Shown: positions 44,222-55,671, counted from the first letter of the stretch. The stretch is 64,000 nt of DNA from Rhizopus arrhizus (GCA_024220505.1 JAKZZE010000029.1:62001-126000); one strand, 5' to 3'. Translations and numbers: made by a program. Notes: a model not told the origin generated them from the letters alone.

Positions 44222-45884
44222 CAGTGGGTGGAAAAATGGTTCCAATGTTTTCGTCTCGCAACTTTAACGCTTTATAACTTTTGAACTACAAACGGTAACG
44301 ACTCACAAAAACATGCATTTTGTAGCGCATTTGCAGCTTATATCAGTGAAAAAAAAATTTGTTTACACTGTTACACAAGCGGGAATAAACTAACATTAAG
44401 TACAAAAACCAACATTGGAACCATTTTTCCACTACATGCTTTATTTTATTAATATCTTGTATGACCGCCCTTCGCAGCAATTACAGCTCTATAACGATCA
44501 GGCATACTGTCTATGTATCTCCTACAGTCTTCTGCTGTAAAAGTAGACCATTCTTTTTTAACACGATCCCATAATTCATGCACACCTTTTGCCCTAGTAT
44601 CATATGCACTTAACTTGAGCTTAAGGTGGTGCCAGATGTGCTCTATCGGGTTTAGATCTGGACTTTGTGATGGACAGTTGAAGGTATGGTCACACTTGAA
44701 GTTGTTGTCCTTGAACCATTGCCTAGCTAGCTTTGATGTGTGTTTAGGATCGTTATCCTGCTGAAAATGGATGTCCTGAGGATTGTAATCATAGTAATCA
44801 GGGCTATCCATAAGAGTTGTACTAAGAATTCCGACATAATCAAAAGCTTTCATTGTGCCTTCACTAATCCAACATGCATAACCAGGCCCGTCATAGGTAA
44901 TACAATCCCATACCATAATGCTACCACCCCCTCCTTTAACTGTCAAGTCGAGATGATGGGGTTGAAGTTTATCATCTGGTCGACTCCAAAAGTATTTGCA
45001 ACCATCTGACCCATAAACGTTGACTTTTGTTTCGTCACTGAATACCATACGTCTTCAGTCATCGCTTGTCCAGTTTTTATGCTCTTCCGCCCATGCTAGT
45101 CGTCTTGCTTTCTGAACCTTAGTCAATAAAGGCTTTTTTATCTTTATCTTAGCATGGAAGTTCATGCTTTTCATAACCTTAATGGTACCTGAGTAGCTAA
45201 TATTGTGGCCAGTGCATACTAGATACTTATGGACAGCCTTCGCAGTCTTGAGTGTACCATTGACAATCTGCTTACGTATATAAGGCTTGGTGGTAACGCT
45301 TAGAGCAGCCTTTCTACCAGGGTTTGCTGTTACTCTACCAGGAGAAAACTTGTTGGCATATCTACTTAAAGTAGATTTTTTTAAATTAGGGATACGTTCC
45401 ATTATCACTGAGTATGGCTTGTTTTGTAAAACCAATGATTTGATGCTTTCCTGCTTGTTTTTAGAGAGAGCGCGAACCATATGTGTAGTGATGCCCCAAA
45501 TCTTTGATATGTGGAGAAAGAAAAGGAAAAAAAAAAGCTTTGACCGGGGATAAATTAATTTTATAAGTCACGTAGACTTTTTCGGCGATAGCCGGAATGG
45601 TATGACTCATAATTAGCTAAAAAGCTCTAGTGAAAATTCCATTAAAGAACAAATAAACTTATCTAGAGTTGTAGTGGAAAAATGGTTCCAATGTTGGTTT
45701 TTGTACTTAACGTTAGTTTATTCCCGCTTGTGTAACAGTGTAAACAAATTTTTTTTTCACTGATATAAGCTGCAAATGCGCTACAAAATGCATGTTTTTG
45801 TGAGTCGTTACCGTTTGTAGTTCAAAAGTTATAAAGCGTTAAAGTTGCGAGACGAAAACATTGGAACCATTTTTCCACCCACAG
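44222..45884 (-). mobile_element. Tc1-D1 element, complete
   Basis: 1663 bp. The left tip is CAGTGGGTGGAAAAATGG; the right tip has a single change at its end (inverted CTGTGGGTGG). TA lies at 44220-44221 and 45885-45886. Inner inverted tip copies are at 44413-44440 and 45672-45698. It is inserted in the Tc1-C2 transposase. Confidence 0.92.
44449..45480 (-). pseudogene. Tc1-D1 transposase with a single nonsense codon
   Basis: 344-codon frame from MVRALSKNKQESIK to GGHTRY with a single TGA at 45055-45057. It replaces the Trp of the DDWRRMVFSDE block seen in sister families. Catalytic motifs: VFSDETKVNVYGSDG, FQQDNDPKHTSK and SPDLNPIEHIWHH (37-residue spacing, DD37E). The helix-turn-helix MERIPNLKKSTLSRYANKF is intact. 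Confidence 0.92.
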
Positions 45885-46952
45885 TATTTACATAATCCAC
45901 AGCTTTCATAGTTCCATCATGCATCCAACAAGCATACCCAGGGCCATCATAAGTAATACTACCCCATACCATGACACTTCCTTGATCGCCTTTCACTGTA
46001 AGGTCTAAGTGATGAGGCTGCAATACATCGTCTGGTCGGCTCCAGTAATACTTGCAACCGTCTGATCCGAAAACATTAACTTTAGTCTCATCACTAAACA
46101 CCATACGCCTCCAGTCATCGGTTGTTCAGCCTTTGTGGGCCATAGCCCATGCTAAACGTCGTTCCTTGTGCTGTTTACTGAGCAGAGGCTTCCTCGCTTT
46201 GATTTTAGCTCTGAAGTTCATACTTTTAAGAAGCTTCAAGACTCCAGAATAATCAATAGTATATCCCAAACCATTCAGATATTGATGTACTGCTTTAGCT
46301 GTCTTGAGTTCACCCTTTATTACTTGTCTACGGATGTATGACTTGGTAGTTTCACCAATAGTTGCTCTTCTACCAAGGGCTGCCTTCATTCGATTTGGAA
46401 AAAACTTGTTCGCGTACCTACCTAAAGTTGACTTTTTCAATCCGGGAATGCGTTCCATAACTTGTTCATATGTCATATTACTAGCCAAAAGCATTTGGAT
46501 TTGTTTCTGAACAGATTTGCTGATAGTAGGAGTCATTTAATGCGGGACAAAGTCGTAAGAAGTGCAGTATATAAAGAGACTAAGAATAATGTAAAAAAAA
46601 AAAGAATAACATAAAGCTATTTATACTTTATATTAAAGATATGAGTTATAGATTATCATAGATAAGACTGGTATATTAGTTCCGGTGATTTCTGATTGAT
46701 AAGAAGGCGATGTTTAGAACACATTGCAAAATAAGCAGGTAGCGGAAAAATTGTCCCAGTGCGGTGTTTTTTTCTATTGCTGATTAACTCAGACTGTGTA
46801 ATCTCCGAACACCGGCTCTTTGATATTATGTAGCACGACGTGCGACCTTTCTAATGAGCATAAAACTAGCCACATAGCCTAAGAATTGGTCGAGTTACAG
46901 TGTCAAAAGTAAAAAAAGTTGAAACACTGGGACAATTAGTCCACCCACTGTA

Positions 46953-48186
46953 TGTCGCAATTGACTGACATTAAAGCAACACGAACAAGCACACCATTTG
47001 GGCATTGATAGGTGGGTATAACCACACCATCGTACAGGACAATCAACTCATCCACCATTGGCCGCAAGAAGTTTTGAATTTGGTCATCCGTGGGCTCGCC
47101 AGGACCAGGAATCATACCAACAAGGATAACGTTGGAAGTCTTCATCCTTGAACTTCTTGGGAGATTGTTGATAGTGAGGTACACACCACCACAAGAATAG
47201 TGCATACCGTCACTAGGCTGAAACCAGTCCACATTCAACGACACCATCAACGACCTTTCTTTGTTGACAAATGGCTGAGCATTTGAGTCGGCAAGCTGAC
47301 TCCAAACTCCACCATCATAGATGTCGTAAAGAACATCCTCTTCCACCGATCTACTTCTCCATTGCTCAATTTGGAACTCGAAGGCAGGACGAGCAAAAAA
47401 CTTCTTCAACGTTTCCAAAATTGAGTTGTAAGGGTACTCAAGAGCAGGCTTGACGGTGCTTCCAACAAAAAGAGGATTACCACATGGTTGTTCTTGGCGG
47501 TGAGGGTTGTTTGCAAACCTGACATAAGAGCATTGTCGGGCATGCAAACTTCCCGTGGTGTAAACGCTTCTGCAAAGGGAACAGACAAGAAAACGAGAAA
47601 CACCACTGCTGGCAGACGAGTAGTTGACCATGACACGAGCTGTGGAGATCTTTGTTGGTATCTCCATGTCATGGCCAAGAGCACGAACAAAGAAAGAGAG
47701 AAAGGCCAACAATTCTTCACCAGCTTGTACAGAGAGGTACTTTGCTTGAAAAAGAACCACGTAGAGCACCAAAAGATGCTTGAGCTGTTCTTCGTGGCTC
47801 AATTCCTCCTCTCCATCAACATTCATGTGGTCTAACAAATTGTAAAATACAGTTCAATAAATAAATCCTTTCTAATGTAAAATGCTTTGTCGACTGAAAA
47901 TATACCTTCAAAGGTGGTATGCTCACTTTCGTTTTCAGGGACGGCTGTTGATTGTTGCATGACTTCGGCTGCTTGTCTTCTGGACTCTATTTTTTTTTTT
48001 TTTTTTTTTTTTACATTAACACGAGTGCGTTTATACGAAAAAATAAAAATTATAACCTCTTCCTCTGAATCTGTCCAGACGCTTATGGGTAAGAACAGTT
48101 CTCTTTGCAAGTCTTCTAAATCCACCGGGATGCATGCTGCATTCGGTACAAGTGCAAGCGATTTTAATGTTGTTAATGTTGTTCAT
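46953..48186 (-). pseudogene. CACTA-I Tnp2-type transposase, 3'-truncated
   Basis: Three exons: 48186-48057 (Cys motif CTCTECSMHPGG, then THKR), 47986-47906 and 47831-46953, all in frame, with introns of 70 and 74 bp. About 363 residues remain, including CSLCRSVYTTG, LNVDWFQPSDGMHYSCG, TINNLPRSSR, IPGPGEP and VNCDI. The frame is cut by Tc1-C2. The second half, with the catalytic C-terminal motifs, is not in the window. The sequence is clearly different from CACTA-M, so this is a separate family. Confidence 0.85.
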
Positions 48187-49506
48187 TTTGAAGAATTTAG
48201 TATTTTGTAAAGAAATAAAGAAGGAAAAAAAAAATGCGCCTGATAAAAAACGAGTAGTAAATTTTCAAAAACAGTCGGTGCTTAAACAATGAAATAAGGC
48301 AGTAAAACAACTTCTTTTTTTTTTCCCTTGTTTTGTTTCATGGAATACTCTAGATGCCAAAGGCACAAAACAAAAAAAAGGAAAGCTCAAGCACTGGTCA
48401 AATGTAAGCTTATAAAAAAGTAATAACAACCAAGTCTAATGGTTTCTTTTTTTTTTTTTTTTTTTTACATTAGGAATTCCTAATGGGACACATTCGGATG
48501 ACGAACATGAGCCACATGAGCAAAGTTGTTCGTTTTAACACGATAAAACTATAAGAATATCAAACTTATATTGTTGCTTGTTGTTGAAAAGCCCTTTTTG
48601 ATAAAGGAAGTTGGCAATGTTAACATCTCTAATGGCTAATGGCTAATGGCAAATTACACCCATGTGCAAACATAAAGTAAGTAATGAACTAATATAAGCT
48701 TAAAAGCATATATTCTTTTATATTATTTGTCATAAAAAAAATAATAAAGCAATCTATTTACTTGAAAAACAAAAAAATTGTGCTTGTATCTATTAATTAT
48801 AATTGCCTTGTAACAAGATGTTAACAAAGCTTCTTTTTTCTTTATTCTTTTTAGAATATACACGTATACTTTTGTTATAATGTAAAAGCATTTGTATTTT
48901 TATAAAACATGTTTACTGTTAGGTTATTGTTTTCATTTGAATAAGTAACATTTTATTGCTATGCTCTTTTTTTTTTTTTTTTTTTTTTTCACTAGGTCTT
49001 TTTTTTAACTTTGTCTTTTTTTTTTTTTTACTTTTAATTTTTCAGCTTCTTTTTTTTTCCCAAACGCAACTATTTTGTTACATTCTGTTACACGTTTCTA
49101 ATGAGCTAAGCTAAAAAGCACAGACTGCCTTCCTAATATGTATTCTTCTGATCAAAATAATCACAATGTGTTTTGATTTCCGCATTTTGCCCTCAAAAAT
49201 AAAAAAAAGAAGATATCGGTCTTTCAACGATAGAGGAGAACAAGCTTTCCAAAAAAAGATCATCTGTAAAAAAAAAAGACATTTTTTTAAAACGTGAATA
49301 ACTTTATGAATATTTACCTTACAATGAAAAAAATAACGTTACTTAATTTCTTTATTTTTTTCGCATCTAAATCTTTTTTCATATTTCGAAAATGACCAAT
49401 ACAGCAAGATATAATGTTTTTTTAAAAAAAAACTTTAAAATCTGTGGACCTATGACTGTCACCGATATCAGAATTCTACGTCAAAAACGCAACATTATTT
49501 GCAGTG
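48187..49506. mobile_element. CACTA-I, right arm and end
   Basis: Non-coding upstream arm of the CACTA-I transposase. It ends (inverted) CACTGCAAATAATG at 49506. From about 48300 it matches CACTA-IV directly and CACTA-II in reverse. Long T runs are present at 48448 and 48965. The GAA that follows (49507-49509) is also the TSD of CACTA-II. Confidence 0.75.
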
Positions 49507-50974
49507 GAACACTGCAAATAATCGTTCCAATTAGGTACCGGATTGCGCAAGATTGCTCTTCGTTTGGGTAACAAATTGCTACTTTTTTTCGTGAAAAAAA
49601 TTAAATCTTGCTGCATTGATCATTTTCGAATTTTGAAAAAAGATTTAGATGCGAAAAAAATAAAGAAATTTAACGATGTTATTATTTTATTTGTAGGGTA
49701 AATATTCATGGAGTTATTCACATTTTTAAAGAAATGTTTTTTTTTACAAACGATCTTTTTTTGGAAAGCGTATTTCTCTCCATTGTTTAAAGACCGATAT
49801 TTTCTTTTTTTTATTTTTGAGGGCAAAATGCGGAAATCAAAAGCACCGTGCGATTATTTTGTACAGAAGAATACATATTAGGAAGGCAATCTGTGATCTT
49901 TAGCGTAGCTCATTAGCAATGTGTAACAGGGCGTAACAAAATAGTTGCGTTTAGTAAAAAAAAAAAAAAGAAGCTGAAAGATTAAAAGTAAAAAAAAAAG
50001 ACAAAGTTAAAAAAAAGACCTAGTGAAAAAAAAAAAAGAGCATAGCAATAAAAGATTCCTTATTCAAATGAAAACAATAATCTAAGAACAAATATGTTTT
50101 ATAAAAATACAAATGCTTTTACATTATAACAAAAGAATACGTGTATATTCTCAAAAGAATAAAAAGTAAAGAAGCTCTGCTCACATTTTGTTGCAAGGCA
50201 GTTATAATTAACAAATACAAGCACAATTTTTTTGGTTTCAAGTAAAGAGATTACTTTATTATTTTTTATGACAAATAATACAAAAGAATATATGTTTTTA
50301 AGCTTATATTAGTTCATTACTTACTTTGTATTTGCAGATGGGTGTAATTTGCAATTAGCCATTAGCCATCAGCCATTAGAGATGTTAACATTGTCAACTT
50401 TCTTTATCAAAAAGGGCTTTTTAACAACAAGCAGTAATATAAGTTTGATATTCTTATAGTTTTATCGTGTTAAAGCGAAAAACTTTGCTCATGAGGTTCA
50501 TGTTCGTCATCCGAATGTGTCCCATTAGGAATTCCTAATGTAAAAAAAAAAAAAAAAAAAAAAGAAACCGACATTAGACTTGGTTGTTATTACTTTTTTA
50601 TAAGCTTACATTTGACCAGTGCTTGAGCTTTCCTTTTTTTTTGTTTTATGCCTTTGGCATCTAGTGTATTCCATGAAACAAAACTAGGGAGAAAAAAAAA
50701 AGAAGTTGTTTTTCTGCTATAATTTGTTAAGATACCGACTTTTTTTTTTATTTCAAGTAAAAAAAATAAAATAAAATAAAATAATAACCTTCCTCCTAAA
50801 CATATTGCATTCCAGTAATAAAACTTGTTCAAGCAATGTATAAGTTATCTTTTGGGATACCATTAAATGTAAACTACATGAAAAGCAATTGTTTTTGTTT
50901 TCTAATATAGATAGACAGTGAATAAGTGTAACATTGGTAAAATAAAGCTACAAAAAAGCACTTTTCTTTTTTTT

Positions 50975-51006
<32 letters not shown>

Positions 51007-51169
51007 CTTCTCTTTTTTATAAAAGGTAAGTTCTTAATATTACATATGTATTCTATTCCTATTCTAATGGTACTTGTACTTTAGTAAAGATGTATCGATT
51101 GCTTTTTTTATGGTTTAAATAGTCTTTATAAAGTCTCTTTCCCAGAATTGTAGTTGCTTCTTCTTTTAT

Positions 51170-51420
51170 TTGTTGGTATAAGCTTGACTGGTATCTTTTT
51201 TTTTTCTTTTTTTTTTATGGTCCATCCAAAGCAAGGTACTATTACTTTTGCTACATATACTCAATAGCTAATAATTATTATAGATGCCTGCTGCTTCCTT
51301 TTTTTTACTTATTGGTAAAAGCTTAGCAAGTTTTCTTCCCCTTGTCTATCTAAAGAAAGGTACTATTGCTTTTACGATATATATACGATGGCTAATAATT
51401 ATTATAGATAAATGCTGCTC
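51170..51420 (+). repeat. Tandem duplication of about 125 bp in CACTA-II
   Basis: Two diverged copies, each running from TAAGCTT/AAAGCTTAG through AAGGTACTATT to GCTAATAATTATTATAGAT. They lie within the right half of CACTA-II. Confidence 0.6.
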
Positions 51421-51772
51421 TGCTTTGGCCTCTTTCTGTTTCCTTCCTGGTTTTTACTTTGGTTCTTAAGTACTGATGTACTTCCATCTTTTGCTTTAAG
51501 TGCCCTGGTCCTTGTGTCTTTGAATCCTAGAATCCTTGAGCTTGCTTTTTTTTTTTTCTTTTGAGAACTTTTTGAGTTCCACGAGATTAATTGATGTATT
51601 TTTAGATTAGATGCTGCTATTCTGGTGACATTAGGTAAGTCAAGTACACAGTTAAAACGCTACGAGCAAAGAAATATCATATTTTGTTATTATTATTTTA
51701 TTCAAATAAAAATAAAGCTATTTTTTATAAACAAAATCCCTATTTTTTTGTGTATATAAAGCAATATTTATT

Positions 51773-51862
51773 GCAGTATGAATGGTCGATAAAGAAGTAT
51801 ATAAAGCAATATAAGTGGTTCATAAAGAAGTATATAAAGCAATATGAGTGGTTTATAAAAGA
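51773..51862 (+). repeat. Minisatellite of about 36 bp in CACTA-II
   Basis: Three near-identical units built on GTATATAAAGCAATAT followed by GAGTGGTTTAT, GAATGGTCGAT or AAGTGGTTCAT. It lies 340-420 bp from the right end, a plausible subterminal binding zone. Confidence 0.65.
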
Positions 51863-52251
51863 GCAAAAAGACAACTAAAGCAGTGTTTTACAAAGCGTGA
51901 TTGGTTGCCAAGCACCATTAGATGTCAAATTGATAATAAACAAGAGCCACAACGTAACTGATGAAAGGTCCACCTTGCAAGATCAGTTAACGAAAAAGTC
52001 TCCCAACAGTCTCCTGTGTTGGCCACAAATCTTGCACCATCACATAACCAAAGGGCGAACAATAACTTACACGATTTGTGGCAGAGACAGGAGGCTGTGC
52101 GTGGATAAATCTCTTACCTGATTGTACACGATTGTAAATTATTTCGCAAGATTGGTAAACGATTTGTTACCCAATTTACACTATTATTTGCAGTGGAAAA
52201 AGGTATCAAAGGCGATCATCAAGTAAAATCCGACTTTGTTAAATTCATATT

Positions 52252-52334
52252 GGAGGGATGGCCGAGTTGGTCTAAGGCGACACGTTAAGGTCGTGTTCTC
52301 TTCGGAGGCGTGGGTTCGAATCCCACTCCCTTCA
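52252..52334 (+). tRNA. tRNA-Leu (anticodon AAG)
   Basis: Class II tRNA: acceptor GGAGGGA pairs with TCCCTTC, the anticodon arm ACACG-TTAAGGT-CGTGT gives AAG, the long variable arm is TCTCTTCGGAGG, and the T arm is GTGGG-TTCGAAT-CCCAC. Discriminator A. No intron. It lies 54 bp beyond the CACTA-II target duplication. Confidence 0.93.
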
Positions 52335-52723
52335 TCGTTTTTTCTGTCTTTCGTGCGTCATACTGTTGTCGTGGTTGATCGCCAATAGTCTTTTTATATT
52401 AATTAACAAAAGTACAGATAACTTATTAAAATAGTGAATGAGTCTTTATTTAATTAAAATAGAGGAATATTTATATTATTTCTATATGCTGCGGTTATGT
52501 ATCTATTATTTTAATATTGAATGTATGGTGCTGCGGTTGATATATTGTTTTTGAATAGCCAAAAGAAGTACAATGTAGCATACCAAATTTAGAATGAAAA
52601 GTATGACACTGTCGTATATTTTATTCTCATTTTGGATAGTGTTAGAAATATTCCTTTTTTGATACTTCTACCTACAGTTGTCATCCGCAGTATAGTCGCA
52701 GTGTAACCAAGAAGAAAGTAATA
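52335..52723. other. AT-rich spacer, perhaps an old LTR
   Basis: No coding frame. On the minus strand a TATAAATATT-like box (about 52470) is followed by AATAAAGACTC (about 52446), which could be a decayed LTR. Not supported further. Confidence 0.3.
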
Positions 52724-53207
52724 ATGTAACACCCGATCAAGCCGAAAATTTTCAAAATAGCGACTTTAGTCACTAGATCGAAAATTGTCGGACAAATGAA
52801 AACTTTCATTTTTATGAAAAAGGTCAAAAGCACAAACAAAGAAACAGTATAAATACTTTCTTTTGTTGAAAGTCAATTCAATTGAGTTTTTTTTTTAGTT
52901 CAATAGATAACTCAAGTTCAATTCGTTTTATCTTTTCATTTAAACAAACAGGCAATCTTTTGTTATAAAAGTCCTTGTTCCCTTTATTTTTATCTTTATC
53001 TTTTACCTTATATTTGATCTTATTTAAAAGATCTGGTGGTCACATCAAGCACCTAAACTTGTAAAAACTCAAGAAAACTCTCTTTATTAATAACAACCTT
53101 TACTACTCCAAGAAAAATAACATTTGGTGGTCACTACGAGGGACATCAAATCAAAAATCAAGACTTCAAGACTCAAAATAATAAAAATTTACAAACTCGA
53201 ATTCCTT
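52724..53207 (+). mobile_element. Gypsy-N 5' LTR and leader
   Basis: Starts TGTAACACCC, a frequent gypsy LTR start. It has TATAAATAC near 52850 and ends near 53030 where GATCTGGTGGTCAC begins; TGGTGGTCAC is a likely primer-binding site. The leader is A-rich and repeats TTTGGTGGTCAC at 53124. The foldback Merlin-like element then interrupts, and the element resumes with gag at 55670. Confidence 0.6.
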
Positions 53208-53565
53208 AACGATTGGAGTATGTAAAAGATACGATGCAAGGGGATTCCGGTCCGGGTACCTGTCCTACATAAGATCCAATTATGGTAATCGATGCGCCCG
53301 AATTTTCCGGATCGAATGGTATAACGTTAATGACCGCCACATGTAAACTCAGCTCGTAAATCGCATAATATCGATAAAAAACTACCTTTGACGGACTAAA
53401 AAAGAAGGATTGTGTGCCCGCTGTTTGTTGCACAAAGACATCCATTACCTCAAACGATTCAAATAATTTTTTCGCTTCTAACGATGGTATTTTTGAAGCA
53501 GTCACTGTACCACCCGATAAGTTACGGTCATTCAAAGACGAAAAAACTATTTGGCTGACCGTCAA
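53206..53565 (-). CDS. Hypothetical ORF in the left arm of the foldback element
   Basis: 119-codon frame pointing outward (TVSQIVFSSLNDRN near the start, GASITIIGSYVGQVPG near the end). The sequence is balanced and looks beta-rich, not low-complexity. No ATG at its start: the first in-frame ATG gives about 79 residues (MDVFVQQTAG). The right arm carries the same frame with one base deleted near 55390. I recognise no family. It may be a captured gene fragment or a chance open frame. Confidence 0.35.
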   Translation of the reverse strand: MTVSQIVFSSLNDRNLSGGTVTASKIPSLEAKKLFESFEVMDVFVQQTAGTQSFFFSPSKVVFYRYYAIYELSLHVAVINVIPFDPENSGASITIIGSYVGQVPGPESPCIVSFTYSNR

Positions 53566-53763
53566 GTAAGGTTACGGCGTGATTGCAGACCGGATACTGC
53601 CCATATTTGAAACTTACACCCAATTATGGATTCATTTAATTATTCTGCACCAAATGATGATACATGTGAAGCGAGCACAATAGTATTCAGAAAGCATGGG
53701 CTTCCAATCACTAAAAAGCTACATAGGCTCACAGACAGTGTATGCGGTAGTACTTCATTATTG

Positions 53764-54158
53764 ATTTATCCAAGAATAGAAAGGAACAAGAGAGGACGAG
53801 ACTCAATAAAAAGATTGTTTTATTTAATAAGAAAATGATACTCTATTTATACTTTTCATACACGGATAATATTTCATGTCATGGATGAATAATTAATGAG
53901 TATGATATAACTGATGACAAATAGATAATGGTTACGTGTTCCTCCATTGTTATCTTTGTCATCATAAGCATTTATCCATAGAATACTCGTATATGATTGA
54001 CTGCGATTGACTGTGATTTAGTCCCTGGATTTAATATAATTTAACCGTGCAATTACGCAGCATCTTATCCTTAATGAAGATTATCCGGATTAACCTGTAG
54101 CCTATCTATTGGATATATTTTACATGTAGCTTATTAATACTGTTTTCATATCGAGTTA
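53764..54158 (-). repeat. LTR-like repeat Rx, copy 2
   Basis: Near-identical to 37902-38295, inside the foldback element. Same TATAAATAGAG and AATAAA arrangement on the minus strand. The stretch 54159-54834 after it is AT-rich with no frame; it includes an AATAAATAACG signal near 54416. Confidence 0.65.
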
Positions 54159-54834
54159 TGAATGATGGATACATCAATTATCAACTTTAATCGATTACTA
54201 ACTACCCCAACATCACATTGTAACCTTGTGTATTATTTTCCGAGGTGTAACCATGTGTATTAATTTGCGAGTAGTAACCATGTGATTATTAGAGTATTTC
54301 ATATGTGGAACAATGTACTTATTTGCTGCTTGAATATATATATAAATGTCGTTGTCATGTTTTGACATGTCTGTTGTAAACATAGTTATTTTCTATATGA
54401 TATCAGTTGTATTAAAATAAATAACGATACACAAAAGATTAAACTATGATTGAACAATTCTACACTTTTCCAAATTTAGAACAGTAAGATCAATATCTGT
54501 CATCCTAGAGAGTCTAATCAATTGTCAACCCCAAAAGTAATTAGATCAAAGTTAATTGACTGGTTATTATTTCTATTGTTCAACTTCAGGTGCATATATT
54601 AGAACATCGACAAGCTTTAGCTTAATCATTGGTTCTTCAGCACGACATCGTTACCGAGTCTATATCTTTAATATCTACGCTCACAAAGGATATAAATAGA
54701 TGCCAACTTTTTATCCATAAAGCGAGGCCTTTTTCGCAATATAAAGAAATCTGCAATAAAGAAGGATTTTAAATTTATATTGCTGCTATTGTTTTTTTGT
54801 TTAATTTTTTATTTAATCTTGCGATTAAAACAAT

Positions 54835-55147
54835 GTCAATAAGATACAGTCTTATCGTTCTGGACTAAATCTTTACACATGAGTTTGAATAGAATAGAAC
54901 CTGATAATTATCACTGCCCTAAACAGCCAAGTTTCACTTTCATCTCAACAGTTGATTATTAACATCAGTCTATAAAATTTTTCTTATACATGTCAAATCA
55001 TATCGGTCGTAACTATTTTTGTCATCTAATCTCAGGTCTTGCTCAACTAATATAAATAGTCTTGAAATATTTCTTTAATAAAAGTATTGGACTTTAAACC
55101 TATCACTCGGTCTCGCTAATTCTTCTTTGTCCCTACTTTTATAGTTA
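54835..55147 (+). repeat. LTR-like repeat Ry, copy 2
   Basis: Reverse-complement match to 36600-36925. It has a TATAAATAG box near 55050 and AATAAAAGTATTGG near 55077, followed directly by the right arm of the foldback element. Confidence 0.55.
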
Positions 55148-55671
55148 GAACACTTAACCGATGCGGCGTTTTAGTGATTGGAAGCCCATGCTTTCTGAAT
55201 ACTATTGTGCTCGCTTCACATGTATCATCATTTGGTGCAGAATAATTAAATGAATCCATAATTGGGTGTAAGTTTCAAATATGGGCAGTATCCGGTCTGC
55301 AATCACGCCGTAACCTTACTTGACGGTCAGCCAAATAGTTTTTTCGTCTTTGAATGACCGTAACTTATCGGGTGGTACAGTGACTGCTTCAAAATACCAT
55401 CGTTAGAAGCGAAAAAATTATTTGAATCGTTTGAGGTAATGGATGTCTTTGTGCAACAAACAGCGGGCACACAATCCTTCTTTTTTAGTCCGTCAAAGGT
55501 AGTTTTTTATCGATATTATGCGATTTACGAGCTGAGTTTACATGTGGCGGTCATTAACGTTATACCATTCGATCCGGAAAATTCGGGCGCATCGATTACC
55601 ATAATTGGATCTTATGTAGGACAGGTACCCGGACCGGAATCCCCTTGCATCGTATCTTTTCCTTCAGCCTA

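Larger units (their letters stand above)
43843..46536 (-). pseudogene. Tc1-C2 transposase, split by Tc1-D1
   Basis: N-terminal part 46536-45887 (MTPTISKSVQKQIQ, VFSDETKVNVFGSDG), C-terminal part 44219-43843 (FQQDKNLKHTSK, SSDVNPIEHVWHH). Besides the insertion there is one stop, TGA at 46126-46128, where Tc1-C1 has Trp (HKDW). DD37E class. The second motif carries N and L changes next to the catalytic D. Confidence 0.9.
43843..46950 (-). mobile_element. Tc1-C2 element, left end missing, carrying Tc1-D1
   Basis: Same family as Tc1-C1. The right tip at 46950 is followed by TA and the interrupted CACTA-I transposase exon. Tc1-D1 lies inside; outside it the flanks rejoin exactly as in Tc1-C1. The left end stops at the transposase stop codon, where Tc1-E begins, so the expected terminal repeat of about 220 bp is absent. 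Confidence 0.88.
49510..52195. mobile_element. CACTA-II, non-autonomous deletion derivative, complete
   Basis: 2686 bp. Both ends read CACTGCAAATAAT (13 bp). TSD GAA is at 49507-49509 and 52196-52198. The left half matches the right arm of CACTA-I in reverse, the right half matches the CACTA-I left part, and the transposase gene is absent. Near both ends lie repeated motifs such as GGGTAACAAAT and CGCAAGATTG. No coding frame. Confidence 0.88.
53216..55669. mobile_element. Foldback Merlin-like element with about 490-bp inverted arms
   Basis: 2454 bp. The 8-bp TSD TAACGATT is at 53208-53215 and 55670-55677. The arms 53223-53713 and 55171-55663 are near-perfect inverted copies. The tips read GGAGTATGTAAAAGATACG and GGCTGAAGGAAAAGATACG; the latter resembles the Merlin-1 tip GGCTAAAGCAAAAGATAGG. 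Between the arms are LTR-like repeats Rx and Ry. No transposase is present. Merlin assignment rests on tip similarity and TSD length. Confidence 0.8.

Noticed and set aside
49620..49826. 68-codon frame repeated at 23344-23550 (MPSKIKKRKYR...)
   Set aside because: It is shared because it lies in the subterminal region of CACTA-II and CACTA-IV. The equivalent in CACTA-I is broken, and the composition is Lys/Phe-rich from A and T runs.
37902..54158. Repeat Rx taken as a DNA transposon because its ends are not TG...CA
   Set aside because: No terminal inverted repeats were found, while the TATA box and AATAAA spacing fit an LTR. Left as LTR-like.
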